The position numbers were made by a program, and so were the translations under genes. The notes beneath the pieces are model-generated. The model was not told where the DNA came from, did no database searches, and worked only from the letters and a program-made list of their open reading frames with translations. This document shows positions 14,586 through 26,807 of a DNA stretch of 64,000 bases, piece after piece; position 1 is the stretch's first letter, and each line of letters starts with the position of its first letter. This DNA is from Onchocerca volvulus. Taxonomy: Eukaryota; Nematoda; Chromadorea; Rhabditida; Onchocercidae. The DNA is taken from the NCBI GenBank assembly GCA_000499405.2, contig HG738138.1, forward strand, positions 13,083,208 through 13,147,207, given 5' to 3'.

Positions 14586-15485
14586 ATGAAGTTGTCAATT
14601 ATACTACTTATCGTATTTATTACGGATTGCATTGCATGGTCGAAAAATGTAAGTTATTTTTCTTAGATAAGTCAAAACGGAAAACTGAAAGGATTTGGAT
14701 CGTCGTAGAGATTTCCACTTTTATTAATAATAGAAATGTCAAGTTGTTTAGTCCTTTTTTAACCTATGTAAAAGTCTGCATCTTATTTCATGAATTTTAT
14801 GTTTAATTTGATAAAATCAATTGCAGATTGATCGAACGGATAATAGTTTGCCAATCGAACAATTGAGTAGAGTTTATCAGTCATTCTTGCGCAAATCAAA
14901 GCGTAGTCGTAAGTATTTCTTCGATAATTAACATTTCCAATCTTATGGAGAGTAGTATTGGTAAGAATAACTTAATGGTAAAGAAAAAAAAATTTCTACT
15001 GAAATATCATATTTCAATTCCTTCTTCAGTTTTTAAGTTTCAGTCTTACTACTATTTTTAGCCAATCGGTTTTTTTTATCTGCATTGTATAGCCGTTGGT
15101 TTGAAATTTCTAATATTAATTAAAGTGTTTGACATGAATAACTGGCACTAATAATCAATAATTGTATCACTGTGGTTAGTAACAGCGCTTAAAATTTCAC
15201 AGAACATTATGGAAACAGTCGATAAATTAGATAACACTGAATGAAAAAGATTTGATGAATTTCAGTCATTTGGCAGGGAATGTTTGATTTTTTCTACACA
15301 AAAGCTTTTAGTCATTTTATTTGTATGCAAAAGTCGTTTTTTATCATTCATCCATTTATAATCTCAATAAACAGATACCACTCGAAGTTGAATTTGCAGC
15401 AACCATGGGCTTATCACTAGCAGAATATATGGCAAGTCCGCAAAGTCAAGATAATTTCCATTTTATACCAATCATTCGTCGTTGA
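14586..15485 (+). CDS. Secreted neuropeptide-like precursor, 76 aa, three exons
   Basis: Three exons (14586-14648, 14827-14908, 15400-15485) join in phase with GTAAGT donors and TTGCAG acceptors, giving 231 nt including TGA. The protein starts with a signal peptide (MKLSIILLIVFITDCIA). A short spacer follows (LPIEQLSRVYQSFLRK), then SKR, a dibasic cleavage site. The rest is one peptide of 27 residues, beginning SPTMGLSLAEYMASP, continuing through DNFHFIPII, and closed by RR directly before the stop. This is the architecture of a prohormone cut by a kex2/PC-type convertase, with the C-terminal Arg pair trimmed by a carboxypeptidase. There is no Gly before the RR, so the product would not be amidated. 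It resembles single-copy conserved nematode peptide precursors, but I cannot name the family with certainty. The gene has no close neighbours and its exons are too short to stand out as ORFs. The main alternative is another kind of small secreted protein. Confidence 0.75.
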
Positions 15486-16506
15486 ATAATTCAAACGATC
15501 AAATTTCAGTTTTTCTATGATCGGTTTTTGTAAAAATCGTGTTGTGCGATGTCTGCTTAAACAATATATGAGTTGCAAGTGTGTGTTTCTTTTACTTGAT
15601 TATTTTGTTCACTTTTTATTATTTCATCTTTTCATTTGATTTGTGGTTGTGAGTGGTGGCGATTATTTTTATTGTTAACAACTTCCCAAACATTCCTCGT
15701 TCAGCATTTTATCATCTGCTGTTTGCAGCCAAACGTGATATCATTGTATAAAAAATTATTTGCCATAATTTTTCATGAAGAATCACTTCAAAATTTGGTC
15801 AGATGATAGATCACCAAGAGAGGGAAGAGAGAACGAGTGCTCTAGTAAGAAATTAATGAAGGGTAATAAAATTTTCGAGAAAATCACAAAAATATCCTAA
15901 TTCACGAAGCTTTGCAAATTGAATTATCTCGTCTTTAATTCAAACTAATCGATAACATATGCGAATAACACTTTTTTTAAAATTATAAAATAATACTTTC
16001 GGAAAAAAAAACTAAATCTTAATGATTGCAAAGTGAAATTATGGTGATTATATTTTAGTCCGTAGCCAAAAACCGGTCAAACAAAGTAAAGAGGAAAGAG
16101 AAAAGAATAGAGATCTCGGACAAGAATAAAATTTTGCAACGAAAAATTTGAAGAGTAGAGGAGATGATCCATTCTTAAAGAAGTGCATGATGATCGTTTA
16201 AAAATTTATTAAAAAGTAGAAACAGATCGCTTTAACAAGATGTCATTTATCCTAACCTAAATTTGGCACTTTTCACAATTCAATTATCATCGTTTCGTCA
16301 GTTCATAAAAAGCAGAGAAAAAGAGAGCGTATGTTCAGATATGCAACGATAATTTTTAAAAGGAATGTATCTGGTATGCATGCGACTGAATTGGTTTTGT
16401 TGAATAACCTAATTAGCCATTTGTTCTCGACAATATGGCGACGTAAACAGGTTAAATGCTATAAATAATTTAATGTACGGAACAATGAAAAAATGGTAAG
16501 AAAGAA
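15486..16506. other. Intergenic, between convergent genes
   Basis: This is the 3' flank of the plus-strand peptide gene and of the minus-strand DM13 gene. I see no further exon. A purine-rich stretch at 16060-16130 is open for only a few codons. Confidence 0.5.
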
Positions 16507-19500
16507 TTAGACAGCATCATAATCATTACACGGTGGTACAAGTAAGCTTGGCGTAACAACGTATCCATACGAGCGTTCTTCTTTTTCATTGAATACCGAA
16601 ATGAAGTCAACATCAAACGTACGATATGTTTTCGGTAAACGTATCATCACATTTTCACCTTTATAATTTCTCAACGGTTGATCACTGAAACTTTAGTAAA
16701 ATACTCTGAATCGAACAATTTTTTGCAATTACAGTAACATTTTACAAAGTCAAGACATTAGCATGTGCTTTATCTCAACTATAAAGATTATATGTGAAAG
16801 CTTGTTGTGATTACAGTAAACAAGTTGAAAGCTTAGACTATAGCACACTGATCATTAAATATTCACGAAAAACACAATTCTTGATTTATCAAAAAGCCTG
16901 ACTCAGATTCTTCACTGCTCTCAGAAATATCTTACAGTATTTATACCGTAAATTGAATTAAAAAGAAGACTAACGGTGGTTGTCCAACAACATAGGCGCG
17001 TACTTGTTTTTCGATTCTGTCCGGAAAATGTCCAATACCAGCGTAGAAATATGTTTCTGAAATCAATGAAGAGCGATTTTAAGTACTGCCAATTCCTGCG
17101 GAATTCTACATCGTTCTTAAATTCATCAGAAATTGTGGAAAAGAAAAAAAGAAAACTCGCTAAATGGGTGAACTCTTGAGTAGAATAAAAAAGCTTTTTC
17201 AAATGAACACTAGTCAGGATTTTCAGCTGCTTCAGAGCCATAACCATCACAGAAAGATACATGATGGTACGAATAAAAATGATTTAAAGAAAACAAAAAA
17301 TTTCAAATCATGGGCAACAATTTCAGAAACCGGAAAATTGGGAATATAAGATTGAAACCATTTATTTTGCGAAGTTTCGATAAATAAAAACCTGATGGAC
17401 TGTCTTCTTGATCGAATACAAAACTTGGTATGAAAATTGTATTGCAATTCAAAATCTGTACAGGATGTGATGTAACATTATGAGACTGACTGAGCATTGG
17501 ACCAATTTCCCGTTCATGCGGTGGATTAATGCCTTTTAGTGATAACAACGGGATCGTTCTCTATAAACAACTGTTAAAGCTGGTCGGATAGGAAAGCGTT
17601 TGTCCGCACTCTAGAATTAGCAAGACCAAAAAATTAATCTTTTAGAAACCCATGAAGTAATTATATCTACAGAACTGAAACTATTTTCGAAGCTTGAATA
17701 AATAAGCATTGAGAAAATCTCGAATAATTTATGAGTAGCTCCAGTTTTTCTTTTTTTTTTTTTTCAATCAAATTGATGGAAAAAAATTAAATTCATAAAA
17801 ATAATGAGCAAACTTGAGCACAATGATCATGTAAAGCAATCCATTGATATTCCGTTATCTTTGCACCATTTGTTATCGAAAATACGACAGTTTTATCCTC
17901 AATCAACGGTAACTCAAATCGACGATTGATGTGTATTTTTTCAGTTGTAACTGTTGTCACTGTTCTATGATCCAAGTTATTTTCATGCTTGTTCTGAAAG
18001 TTTAACGCGAATTAGGACGTAATTAAGACGAAAATTAATGCTTCATAATCTGAAGTAAACACACTTTTTTTCGAAATCCCATGCGTCTTCTCTTCTTCAG
18101 CCTAGGATCTTGGATAACTCTATATAGCGCTGTGGATTCTCCGAGCGAAGGCGTCATGGTAACTGCAACATTTTGCGTTGACACAAATATTACACCTTCC
18201 TCTGCTTCGAAGAATTTATCTGCTAATATATAATCATCTGCCGCTGATTTATCATTACCTGCAGGTATGAATGAATCTTGTATGTTTCATAAAGACCGTA
18301 TATTCAGAAGCAATATTACCTTTTATTTCATCAACTTGAAATTGTACCAAACATGAAGTATTAAATAATTTTGCTTACATGTTCGTTTGAATCAAATTCT
18401 ACCAACTACAAGTTCGACAGAAACGATATGAATTGTAATGAATCATAAATGGAATTTTAAAATCAACAGCTAAAACTTCCAGATAAAACTAGAAATCTAC
18501 CGGACCACAAATAAACCTTTAATTCGCTTTTCCATAGTTGGTAGTCCTGGTGAGTTTTCGTACCGTTTTTGATTTTTTGAACCAAGCATAACTGGAAATC
18601 CTTTGTTTTTTCCGTCAAATTTGTTGGATTTTTCGGTTTTCTTTTTATGATGCGCCAGTAATTTTTCCTGTGAGTCCTAGTGTTAATTAGGGAATTCAAA
18701 TAAAATTCGTTGTAGAAAAAAAGGAAAAGAGTTTCAATATTCTTTCGGTTGTGCCATAAAACTGTCTACTCCACTGATTATTATAATTGCATCATACACT
18801 AATTTTAAGCTGAAGTAGTATTTAATCACCTGTTCAAGTGGATATGCATTTCCTTTATACAGGAAAATATCATTTTCGAATTTTTCACCACTACCACCAT
18901 TTTTGATAGCATCTTTGATTTCATTCCGAACTTTTTTTCCTTGTTTGTTTCTGATGCCATGTTCATTCCCTTCTGCTGTTGTCAGCAATATTCTGAAAAG
19001 AAGTTGAAACCCTAAATTGGAAGAGTGATCATTTTTACGCAAATTTTAAAATTTACTTCATTAAATTTGCAAAATAAAGCATCGCAAGCAATAGATTAAA
19101 CATAAGAGATATATAGCCAAAAATGCTTTCGAAAGATAATTCGCTTTCACCTGATCTCTCAAGTTGCATGTTTTTGATTAATCCATTTTTACACTTAATA
19201 TAATCTTTGTATTGCTTTATATAAAAGTTAACATCGATACAAATACTTGCTTCAAATTTTCATTCGGATACATTGCAGTCTCCACTTTATCACCATCTTC
19301 AAATTTAATATCGACATGAAAATCTTCGGATTCTTTCCTTGTCGATTTAATATTATCAGAATGGAATTCTTTTGTTGACCAGTCAAAAATTATAATTTAA
19401 AAAAAATAGGAAAAATCAGATGGATATCCACTTCCTCACAGCTCAATACCAAGTTCTTCAGAACTAATATTAGATCTTAATTTCTCATTGACTTTTTTAG

Positions 19501-21062
19501 TTTGAAAATTATTGGAATCGTATGAAATTTATTTGTTTCTATCTAACATTGCCTTTCTACTACTTAGCTTTCCTGTTCACCTCTGATTATCTCTTTTCGA
19601 ATTTCATTTTCTTGCTTCCTCGCCTGCAACGATAGAAAAAAAATAAGCGAAATTTTAATTACCATTAGTCATAGTTGTATTTGCATTTGCAATGTTGCTA
19701 TCGATGGCAGGATTTAATTGTTCACCGACATCTTGAGTTTTCAAAGATACTTCACTGCCATCAAAAATATTGGTTCTAAAGTAGTGAAAAAATGAAAGAA
19801 GCTCACTTCTGATACATAAAATCACGTACAAAGGAGATTTTCAAAAACATACGTATTTGTGTCAAACAGTGCTATCTCATCCATTGATTCAGAAGAAAAA
19901 TCATCTTGGGTAGTAGCGACTGAAGCATAAATTGTATGGGAATTCCTGGAGATTAAAATGATTTGATAATTTAATGAGTTAAAATTAATAGATAATTATT
20001 TCTGTAACATTTTATTGATTCAAATTTACAAAACAGGTTTGAGTCATTACGAATGCTTTAGCGCTACATGTTGGATATTAAGATCGTATCTATTCTTATC
20101 GACAATTAAAATTCGATGTGAACAGCCGTGCTAAACATAAAACAAACAAACGTGATTAATACTGCTGATGAATCGACACTTTCAGGACCACTGATTTCTT
20201 CAATATGGATGTCTTTTGTTTTCGGAATAACGCTCTCCGACGAATTCATGTCGATTTCAATCCCCGCAAATGGATCTCTTTGCTGACTTAATATCGGTTC
20301 TTCGCCATCTTTATTAATGATTAATGTTAACATGCGTCTTCATAGAATTTATCAAAGTCATTTTGTCTTATACCATTTCCTTCTAAGGTTACAGATCAAT
20401 AAACTGCAACAATGAAAATTAAAATTTTACTCGCAGCAATTTGGTTTCATATATTTTGTTTCGAAAGTTCAAAGAAAACCTTTCCGAAGTTCGAGATGAT
20501 CAAATTCAACGGGACAATTACGTATCCCGCAAATTGTGAAAGGCACTTGACGGGTAAATCGCCTTCTGGTGGTGGGCTGGGACACTACTATGGGTTGTGA
20601 GATCGACAAGAAAACACCGCCATTAACGGTATTACGATCAGCCGTTCGTGATGGTCCAATTATCATTGAAGTACCTAAAATGAAATGATTCCTTCAAAAC
20701 AACTTATTTTAAATGATCATTAATCTTAAAGAGGTTAATAATCATTTTAATGATGATATGAAAGGAAAACTATCATTGTAGTTCGGTAATATTCTATCTC
20801 ACTAATTGTATTGATCAAAAGTACCGAAATTTTTGGGTTTTTGACAAAATTATTCATAGTGAAGGTAAAGATATGGATGCAAGGATCAATGGATATGTGA
20901 AATACCGAACATACATACATCCACGTTGACGTGGATGGTGCGTGAAACGATGAAAAATGATGTTGTATTCACTAGCAGCATATGCTTCCGCTCGTGTATT
21001 ACCGTCGCTGTAATGAACAGCACCAATCGGTACTCCATAATAAGGTTTGCCGCTGTTCTGAC
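16507..21062 (-). CDS. DM13-domain protein, multi-exon, 5' end not found
   Basis: Visible exons, 5' to 3' on the minus strand, are: 20919-21062, 20480-20674, 20163-20308, 20051-20094, 19853-19945, 19663-19775, 19247-19368, about 18830-18991, 18517-18667, a possible 15-nt exon near 18320, 18065-18258, 17814-17993, 17392-17560, 16975-17056 and 16507-16684. Every junction agrees in phase except the one between 19247 and 18991. The last four exons carry the DM13 signature: SQSHNVTSHPVQILNCNTIF, FIPSFVFD, then TYFYAGIGHFPDRIEKQVR, and YKGENVMIRLP with FDVDFISVFN near the end. An earlier segment (ITEYQWIALHDHC) looks like the end of another DM13 unit. DM13 domains, as in Drosophila Skeletor, are proposed to take part in extracellular or electron-transfer roles. 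The N-terminal half (GKPYYGVPIGAVHYSDGN, then Ser/Asp-rich linkers) is not recognised. I found no signal peptide, so the 5' end lies upstream. The function is not established. Confidence 0.75.
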
Positions 21063-23100
21063 CTGTAAATTATTATAATTAGCCTCATATTTTTGTTTTT
21101 TCTAATAGGAACAAAGAAGAGTAGTACTTGAGTAATGTGCAGTACTTGAAATTTTAAATCAATCAATGATGCATGCCTTTCATTAAGTTGAATTCATTGG
21201 TTACGCGAAATATTTGTGTCGAGTAAAATATAAACAATAGCGGAATCGTCTTCATTAACTGCAATGAAACAGTTAAAATAAAATATTGGCGAAACTTTTT
21301 ATCATTACTCATTTCACTCTACAACGAATGGCAAGAAAAAATGCTGCACAGTTAGCTTGTATTGCTTATCCATTATAATTTTCAAATCCAAACTTTCAGG
21401 CATTCTTAAAAATTAAAATATTAATGAAGGATAAGATAATATAATTAGGGTAGCGAAAAAAAAAAAGAAGGAAACAGTTTTGAATATCGGAAAAAACAAA
21501 TAAATGTGAATGAAAGAGTTATTTACAACTATTTATAGTGTTTCAAAAAGTGTGAAATAGAAAGATCTGAAAATAATGTCATTTAGGGTGGGATAGAATG
21601 GATGTATGTTGTAATAAAGTAGTGTGCCGAATTTGAGATGTACTCTCATTGTGAGGAAGTTTGAAGAGGTCAGTTTATTTGAATATGACGTTTTGGTCAT
21701 GTTGATGATGGCAAGAATAATAACAATGTTGTTAGCGTATGATAGTTATAGCAGTGTAAAGATGATAAAACCGATGATAGTAATGATAATACAGTACTGC
21801 TGCTTTTTTTAATTCTTAATTTTTTTTTTTATTTTCTGTTAGATCGATAGGGATACTTGAAACTAAGTGAAGAAGATGAAAATAACATACATAATGGCAT
21901 GGAAACAAGGTCAGTCCCACATATTATCTTTTGAACAAATTTCAGAAAAAAAAAAAAAAAAAGGAAGTTTTATTTTGACTGTCACTGAATTGCAAAATCA
22001 TTCTTTCATTTCATAACATTTAGAAGAAACACCGGCTCCCGAACGAGCAGCATCCATTTGCCATCAAATTAAATTTGTCCTCGCTCATTCCATTCTTCGA
22101 AACATCATCCTCTCCTTAATTTTTCACTCTGTTTCATATTTGGAATATTGTCCTGTTCTCAGAAATTTTCTGGGCAATTTTTTGGACTAAATAACATATT
22201 ATACTTATCAGTTATTGTTTCTCAAGATATATCAATTACCAGTTAGATAGATAATTGTGATTAACTATCAAACAGTGCACTGAATAGCGCTATTCATGAA
22301 TATCTCTCGTTTTTATTGTCGATAAAAAAAAAAGAAACTTTGAATATTTGTCTGCTAATGGCGATTGGGTCACAAATCTTAAGCTCTTCGTGGTTAATTT
22401 TATTTTAACAAAATTACTGATATGAGAAATTCCTTTTATCAGATATTTTGACTTTTAATTTCAATTTCATTACGAATAGGAAAAATTAGCGAGTAAGTTA
22501 TGGAAATACTTTATATAAGTTTTATATAATGAGATTTAAACAAACAAGGGATATTTCTTTTCTGACCTCTGCTCATTTCTCTTTGAAAAGGGGTTTCAAT
22601 TTCTGATTCAAACTTTGCGTTCCTTATTGTCCCAATAGAGAGAGAAAAATCAGCATATTATAGCCTTATTTTATTTCGTTTGAACCCAAAAGTGTGGTAT
22701 TGTTTTCAAAATAATAAATGCGCAAAATTTACAAATTTTTGTTCAGATCAGAACTCTTTAATCGAAACTTTAACATGTAAGTTGAACGATAGAGGAGGAG
22801 ACACTTATTAGTAGAAAAATTCGAAAAGCTTTTTTTTTTTTCTTAGGAAATAAAAACCATAAACATGGACTTTCTCTCGAGGTGAGAATTACGCTTTTTA
22901 ATGGAACAACTCATGTAATCAATCATGATGACAACGTTGATATATTATATTATGATAAATTTACTGCGTGGAAATTGCTATCATCGACAATCAATATTCA
23001 GTATTTTTTTTTTTTTCGAATGATGGGCAATAATGAAATCACATGATTTTCGAAACTAAAAATGGGTATAAATAATATACAAGGAATTGGGCGACATCAC
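21063..23100. other. AT-rich interval between DM13 and troponin I genes
   Basis: This should contain the missing first exon(s) of the DM13 gene, but none is clear. A minus-strand stretch at about 22028-22110 is open for roughly 30 codons (DDVSKNGMSEDKFN) and is only a weak candidate, because its possible donor does not match the phase of the next exon. Several A or T homopolymers are present. Confidence 0.4.
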
Positions 23101-25085
23101 TCATTCTTCTTCTTCCTCCTCTTCTTCTTCAGCTTCTTCATCTAAAAATTTGAATATGGAATTTAAATAATATTGGAATTCTGGATAAAAATTTAAATTT
23201 AGAATCTAAACATACAGCTATTATAGAAGCTGATCATTAATTTCCAAATTCTATTCTATAGTTTTTTTCTTTCCAAAAAAAAAAAAAAAAAGCAAATAAG
23301 CTAACCTCCTTCGTCTCCCTCCTCGGCAGCTTCATCTTCGGCAACTTCTTCAGGAGGTGCGGATTCTTCCACCGGTGCTTCTTGCTTCTTCTCTTCTGCT
23401 TCAGCTTTTTCAGCACCTTTTTTGGACCATTCTGGCTTGTCAGTCTTTTTTGCCAATTGCTAAATAATGAGATAAAAAATGCCATAATTAAGCAAGCATT
23501 TTCCTCATGAAATTTTGCAGGCAAATTTATGCAGATGAATATTGTAATACAGAATTCTCTTCTTTACAAATAGAAAAAAAAAGAACCTTGTTAACGATGT
23601 CATCGATGACATTTTCTTTTTTGACTACTTTAAGGTTGGCTCGGAAGTCCTGTTTATCTTCCTTTTGTCCCGCCATTTTCTTGAATCTAAGCAATCACCA
23701 GTTAAATTTCATGTCATGATAAATTAATAGATTTATCTTGGATTTATATAGATTTATATAAAATAACCAGCAATAGTGGGTTACAGTACAAATTAGTTCA
23801 TAATAAAATATTTATCAGCCTTATTGTAAATCTCTTTGAAACATTACTTATTGTCATATTTCGATACTTTTTTGAGCGTTGGTTTCACGAATTTGCCACG
23901 CAGATCGTTTACAGCAATTGTAAGTTCATTGATCTGAAAATGCAGATAAAGCATTTGAACCCAGCCACATATACTTCTGAAACGGATATTTGGATATGAA
24001 TGATGAGAAGTTTTAAATTTTTTGCTCAAAAAAAAAAAATTTTAAATGAATGAAATCTGTATACTTCAGCATCCTTGGCCATGACTGCTTGGTTAATATC
24101 GTATTTTTCTTCCTCCAGCTTCAGCATATGTTGAAATAACTGATTGTAAATTGCTTCCAATTTACCTGCCAAATTCATTGATTTTAAATTAAAAAATTTT
24201 TCCAAATCAGAAAAGGTTCTTTTGATTGCCAATATAAAATTTTTTTTATAATTTTAATGGATTCAGTACTTCTGCTAATGATAAAATTTTCTGCAAAATT
24301 AATTATTTGATATAAAAAAATTTTGCATCAACAATAAAATTTAATTTTGTATTACCATGATCATCGATGGTGTCTACATCCGGTAATGGTATTGTGCGTT
24401 GTGAGAGGACTTTTTGCCTTTCCTGCTCTTTCAGTAATTGTTGCTGTTTCAGATCTTCCGCTGCTTTCATCATGAGCAGTTTCTGAAAATTTGAAAATTT
24501 CTATTATAATCGAATAATTTTTCTTTTTTTGCCATTTGTATCAATTTTGGTTTTTAATGAAATTTCATCTATTTTTAAAAGTTTGACTTACAGTGTTTTA
24601 AACTAATCAATTTATTGATACAGTTTTGTATTTGTGAACTTACACGAAGTTTCTTCTTCCTTTCTGGGGTTAAAAAACCCTTTTTCGCTTTTTTCTTGCC
24701 AGCTTCTTCCAGACGTTTACGCACTTCTGCTTTTTTCATTTCCCTTTCCTCCGCTTTGCGCTTGGCTTCCTGCGGTAACGAGTCACAAATAAATGAAATG
24801 AACTACTGATTCCATGACAATAAATCAAAACAATTGATTTTACTACTAAACTTTTTCCTCTATTAGTTTCAAGAACTTGAAAACTAGCTTCAACTGCAAA
24901 GTTGATAATTTTGATTGTAAAATTTCCTCCAGTTGAGTGAGCAAACAAAGTCAGGAAAGATATCGAGTCCTAAAAAAGTAAAAGCAATTTTATAAACTTA
25001 CGGAGTCATCGTCCTCGCCGAGAGGACCGCCATATCGTGGACGATCCTCACATTCAGGCACTTCGTAACTCTTATTCTCATCCAT
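23101..25085 (-). CDS. tni: Troponin I, 272 aa, eight exons
   Basis: Eight exons (25002-25085, 24644-24769, 24356-24482, 24065-24165, 23848-23933, 23587-23686, 23306-23459, 23101-23141) join in phase into 819 nt including TGA. Troponin I is the inhibitory subunit of the thin-filament troponin complex; it holds actomyosin off until calcium binds troponin C. Nematode troponin I signatures are explicit: [40 protein letters not shown], then [32 protein letters not shown] and [13 protein letters not shown]. The layout matches C. elegans UNC-27/TNI proteins. The first exon encodes an acidic leader ([20 protein letters not shown]) unlike the short N-termini of some paralogues. The protein ends in a Glu-rich tail of about 40 residues, typical of invertebrate troponin I. 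The ATG at 25085 begins the only open exon upstream. Which of the several nematode paralogues this is cannot be decided here. Confidence 0.97.
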
Positions 25086-26688
25086 TTCTATGCTACAATT
25101 ATTTATAAATTTTGATTTTTGCTAGATTTTTTCTGATAAGTAGAATGCCATTCGCGAAGCTTTATCATTTTCGAAAAAAAAAAAAAGCGGACTCTTTAAA
25201 TTCAAATATTGACCAAGTTTAAATAGAAATCCTTGATTAAAAAATCTTTTAGTTTGTGCAGACCTACGAAGAATGTCTCGTCATTTCTGAACTTTTTTTT
25301 GAAAAATTATTACATTAATGAATGCAGAATCTGAACATCAAATGTCCTTGGATTCTTAAGCCATCCCGTATAGTGATTCCAAAATCTAATATTGTATTCG
25401 CGATAAAATGTAGAATTTATAATTCAGAATCAAGAAAGCTCAACTAAATTTTGAATCTTATCTTTTTATCTCAGGTGAAAATAGCTGAACTAAATTTCAT
25501 CGCCGCAGCTTTTTATTTACTCTAAATGCATTGATGTTTCCATAGATGTTTTCGGAATTCCTATAAAACCAAAAAAAGTTTTGCAACTGATCGAACGGCA
25601 GTAAAAAAGATAAAGAAGTTGAAAATGATGATGGAGTCGATATTTTTTAAAGATGAAAGTAAGCAATATAGCATCGTTGCTTTAACACAATAGAATTTAT
25701 GTTGGTAAATTGTCTTTGACTACGCTTCGCTGGGCAAGCATAATGTGAATAACAAAACAGCTGACGTCTCTGAATGAAATGATTTATTATGGCTAGCTTA
25801 GGTGGTGATGCATATGAATTGATGATTTTCCTGCTCATCCTCAATTTTCACTAACAATTCACATAGTTCTCAACATCAATAATTAATTTTTATATTCCTC
25901 AACGCTATAGTTGTTTCCCTTTCTACTCGCTTTTGTCCTCTCTTTCCCTTTCTGCTTTCTGTCCCTACCTTAATTATTATTATAATTGATGCAAAAATTA
26001 ACAAATAAAAATCAAAATGATTAAACAAGCACTGAATAATAAGTAGAAGTAATAATAAAGATTATTGAATTTTGCTTATAAATTTGACAACTTCATAGAA
26101 ATCCTACATTGTTTTTGACGAATTTTATATTAAAAACCAAATCTATCCAAGAAACATAAACACTTTTAAAAACTTGTTCTAGGAAAATGAAAAAGTTTTA
26201 ATAGATAGATATTTTCTGGAGATTCATGAATTTCAGCTTTCGAGTAAGAAATTTATCTATTTTAGCTATTACTACAACAAAATTACGAGCGTGTTTTTGT
26301 TTTTTATTTAGAGATGTATGTAAAAATCCAGATGTAGAGCACAAATTTCTCCGTTATTTAGCAATTTTTCGATTATAAAAGATATAAGATTGGCTTAAGA
26401 TATACAGAGTTCAATAACATAAAATCGAAAAAAAAAAAAGGTATATAGAGATCGAAAATTTCTCAGTGTTTGGAAATACATTTCGATCAGAAATCGAGAT
26501 ATGATTTTGTAGTAAATTTGATGAATGAAACTACAGAAAAGTTCCAATTGCTTAAGGATCATCTTGTAAGTTACCCTGTGGCATGGTTGATTTGCTATAA
26601 AGGACAAAAAAATATCCAGTAATCATAGTTCTTGGTAAAACAGTGAAATTTGATCCAAAGACTGTTTCATTTGATAGACAATTATATT

Positions 26689-26807
26689 GCACAGATCTTT
26701 CAATTTTTTAAGATCATAATTCAGTCCACTGGTTTAGAATTATGGATCGATTAACATGGTAGCTTAAAAATCGAACCATGATTTTAAAAAATTGAAAAGA
26801 TCTGTGC
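26689..26807. repeat. Long near-perfect foldback (about 29-bp arms)
   Basis: The arm at 26689-26717 (starting GCACAGATCTTTCAATTTTT) is repeated as its reverse complement at 26778-26807, with one single-base bulge and one mismatch. About 60 nt separate the arms. It could be a small-RNA precursor or the remnant of a miniature inverted-repeat element. Confidence 0.7.
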
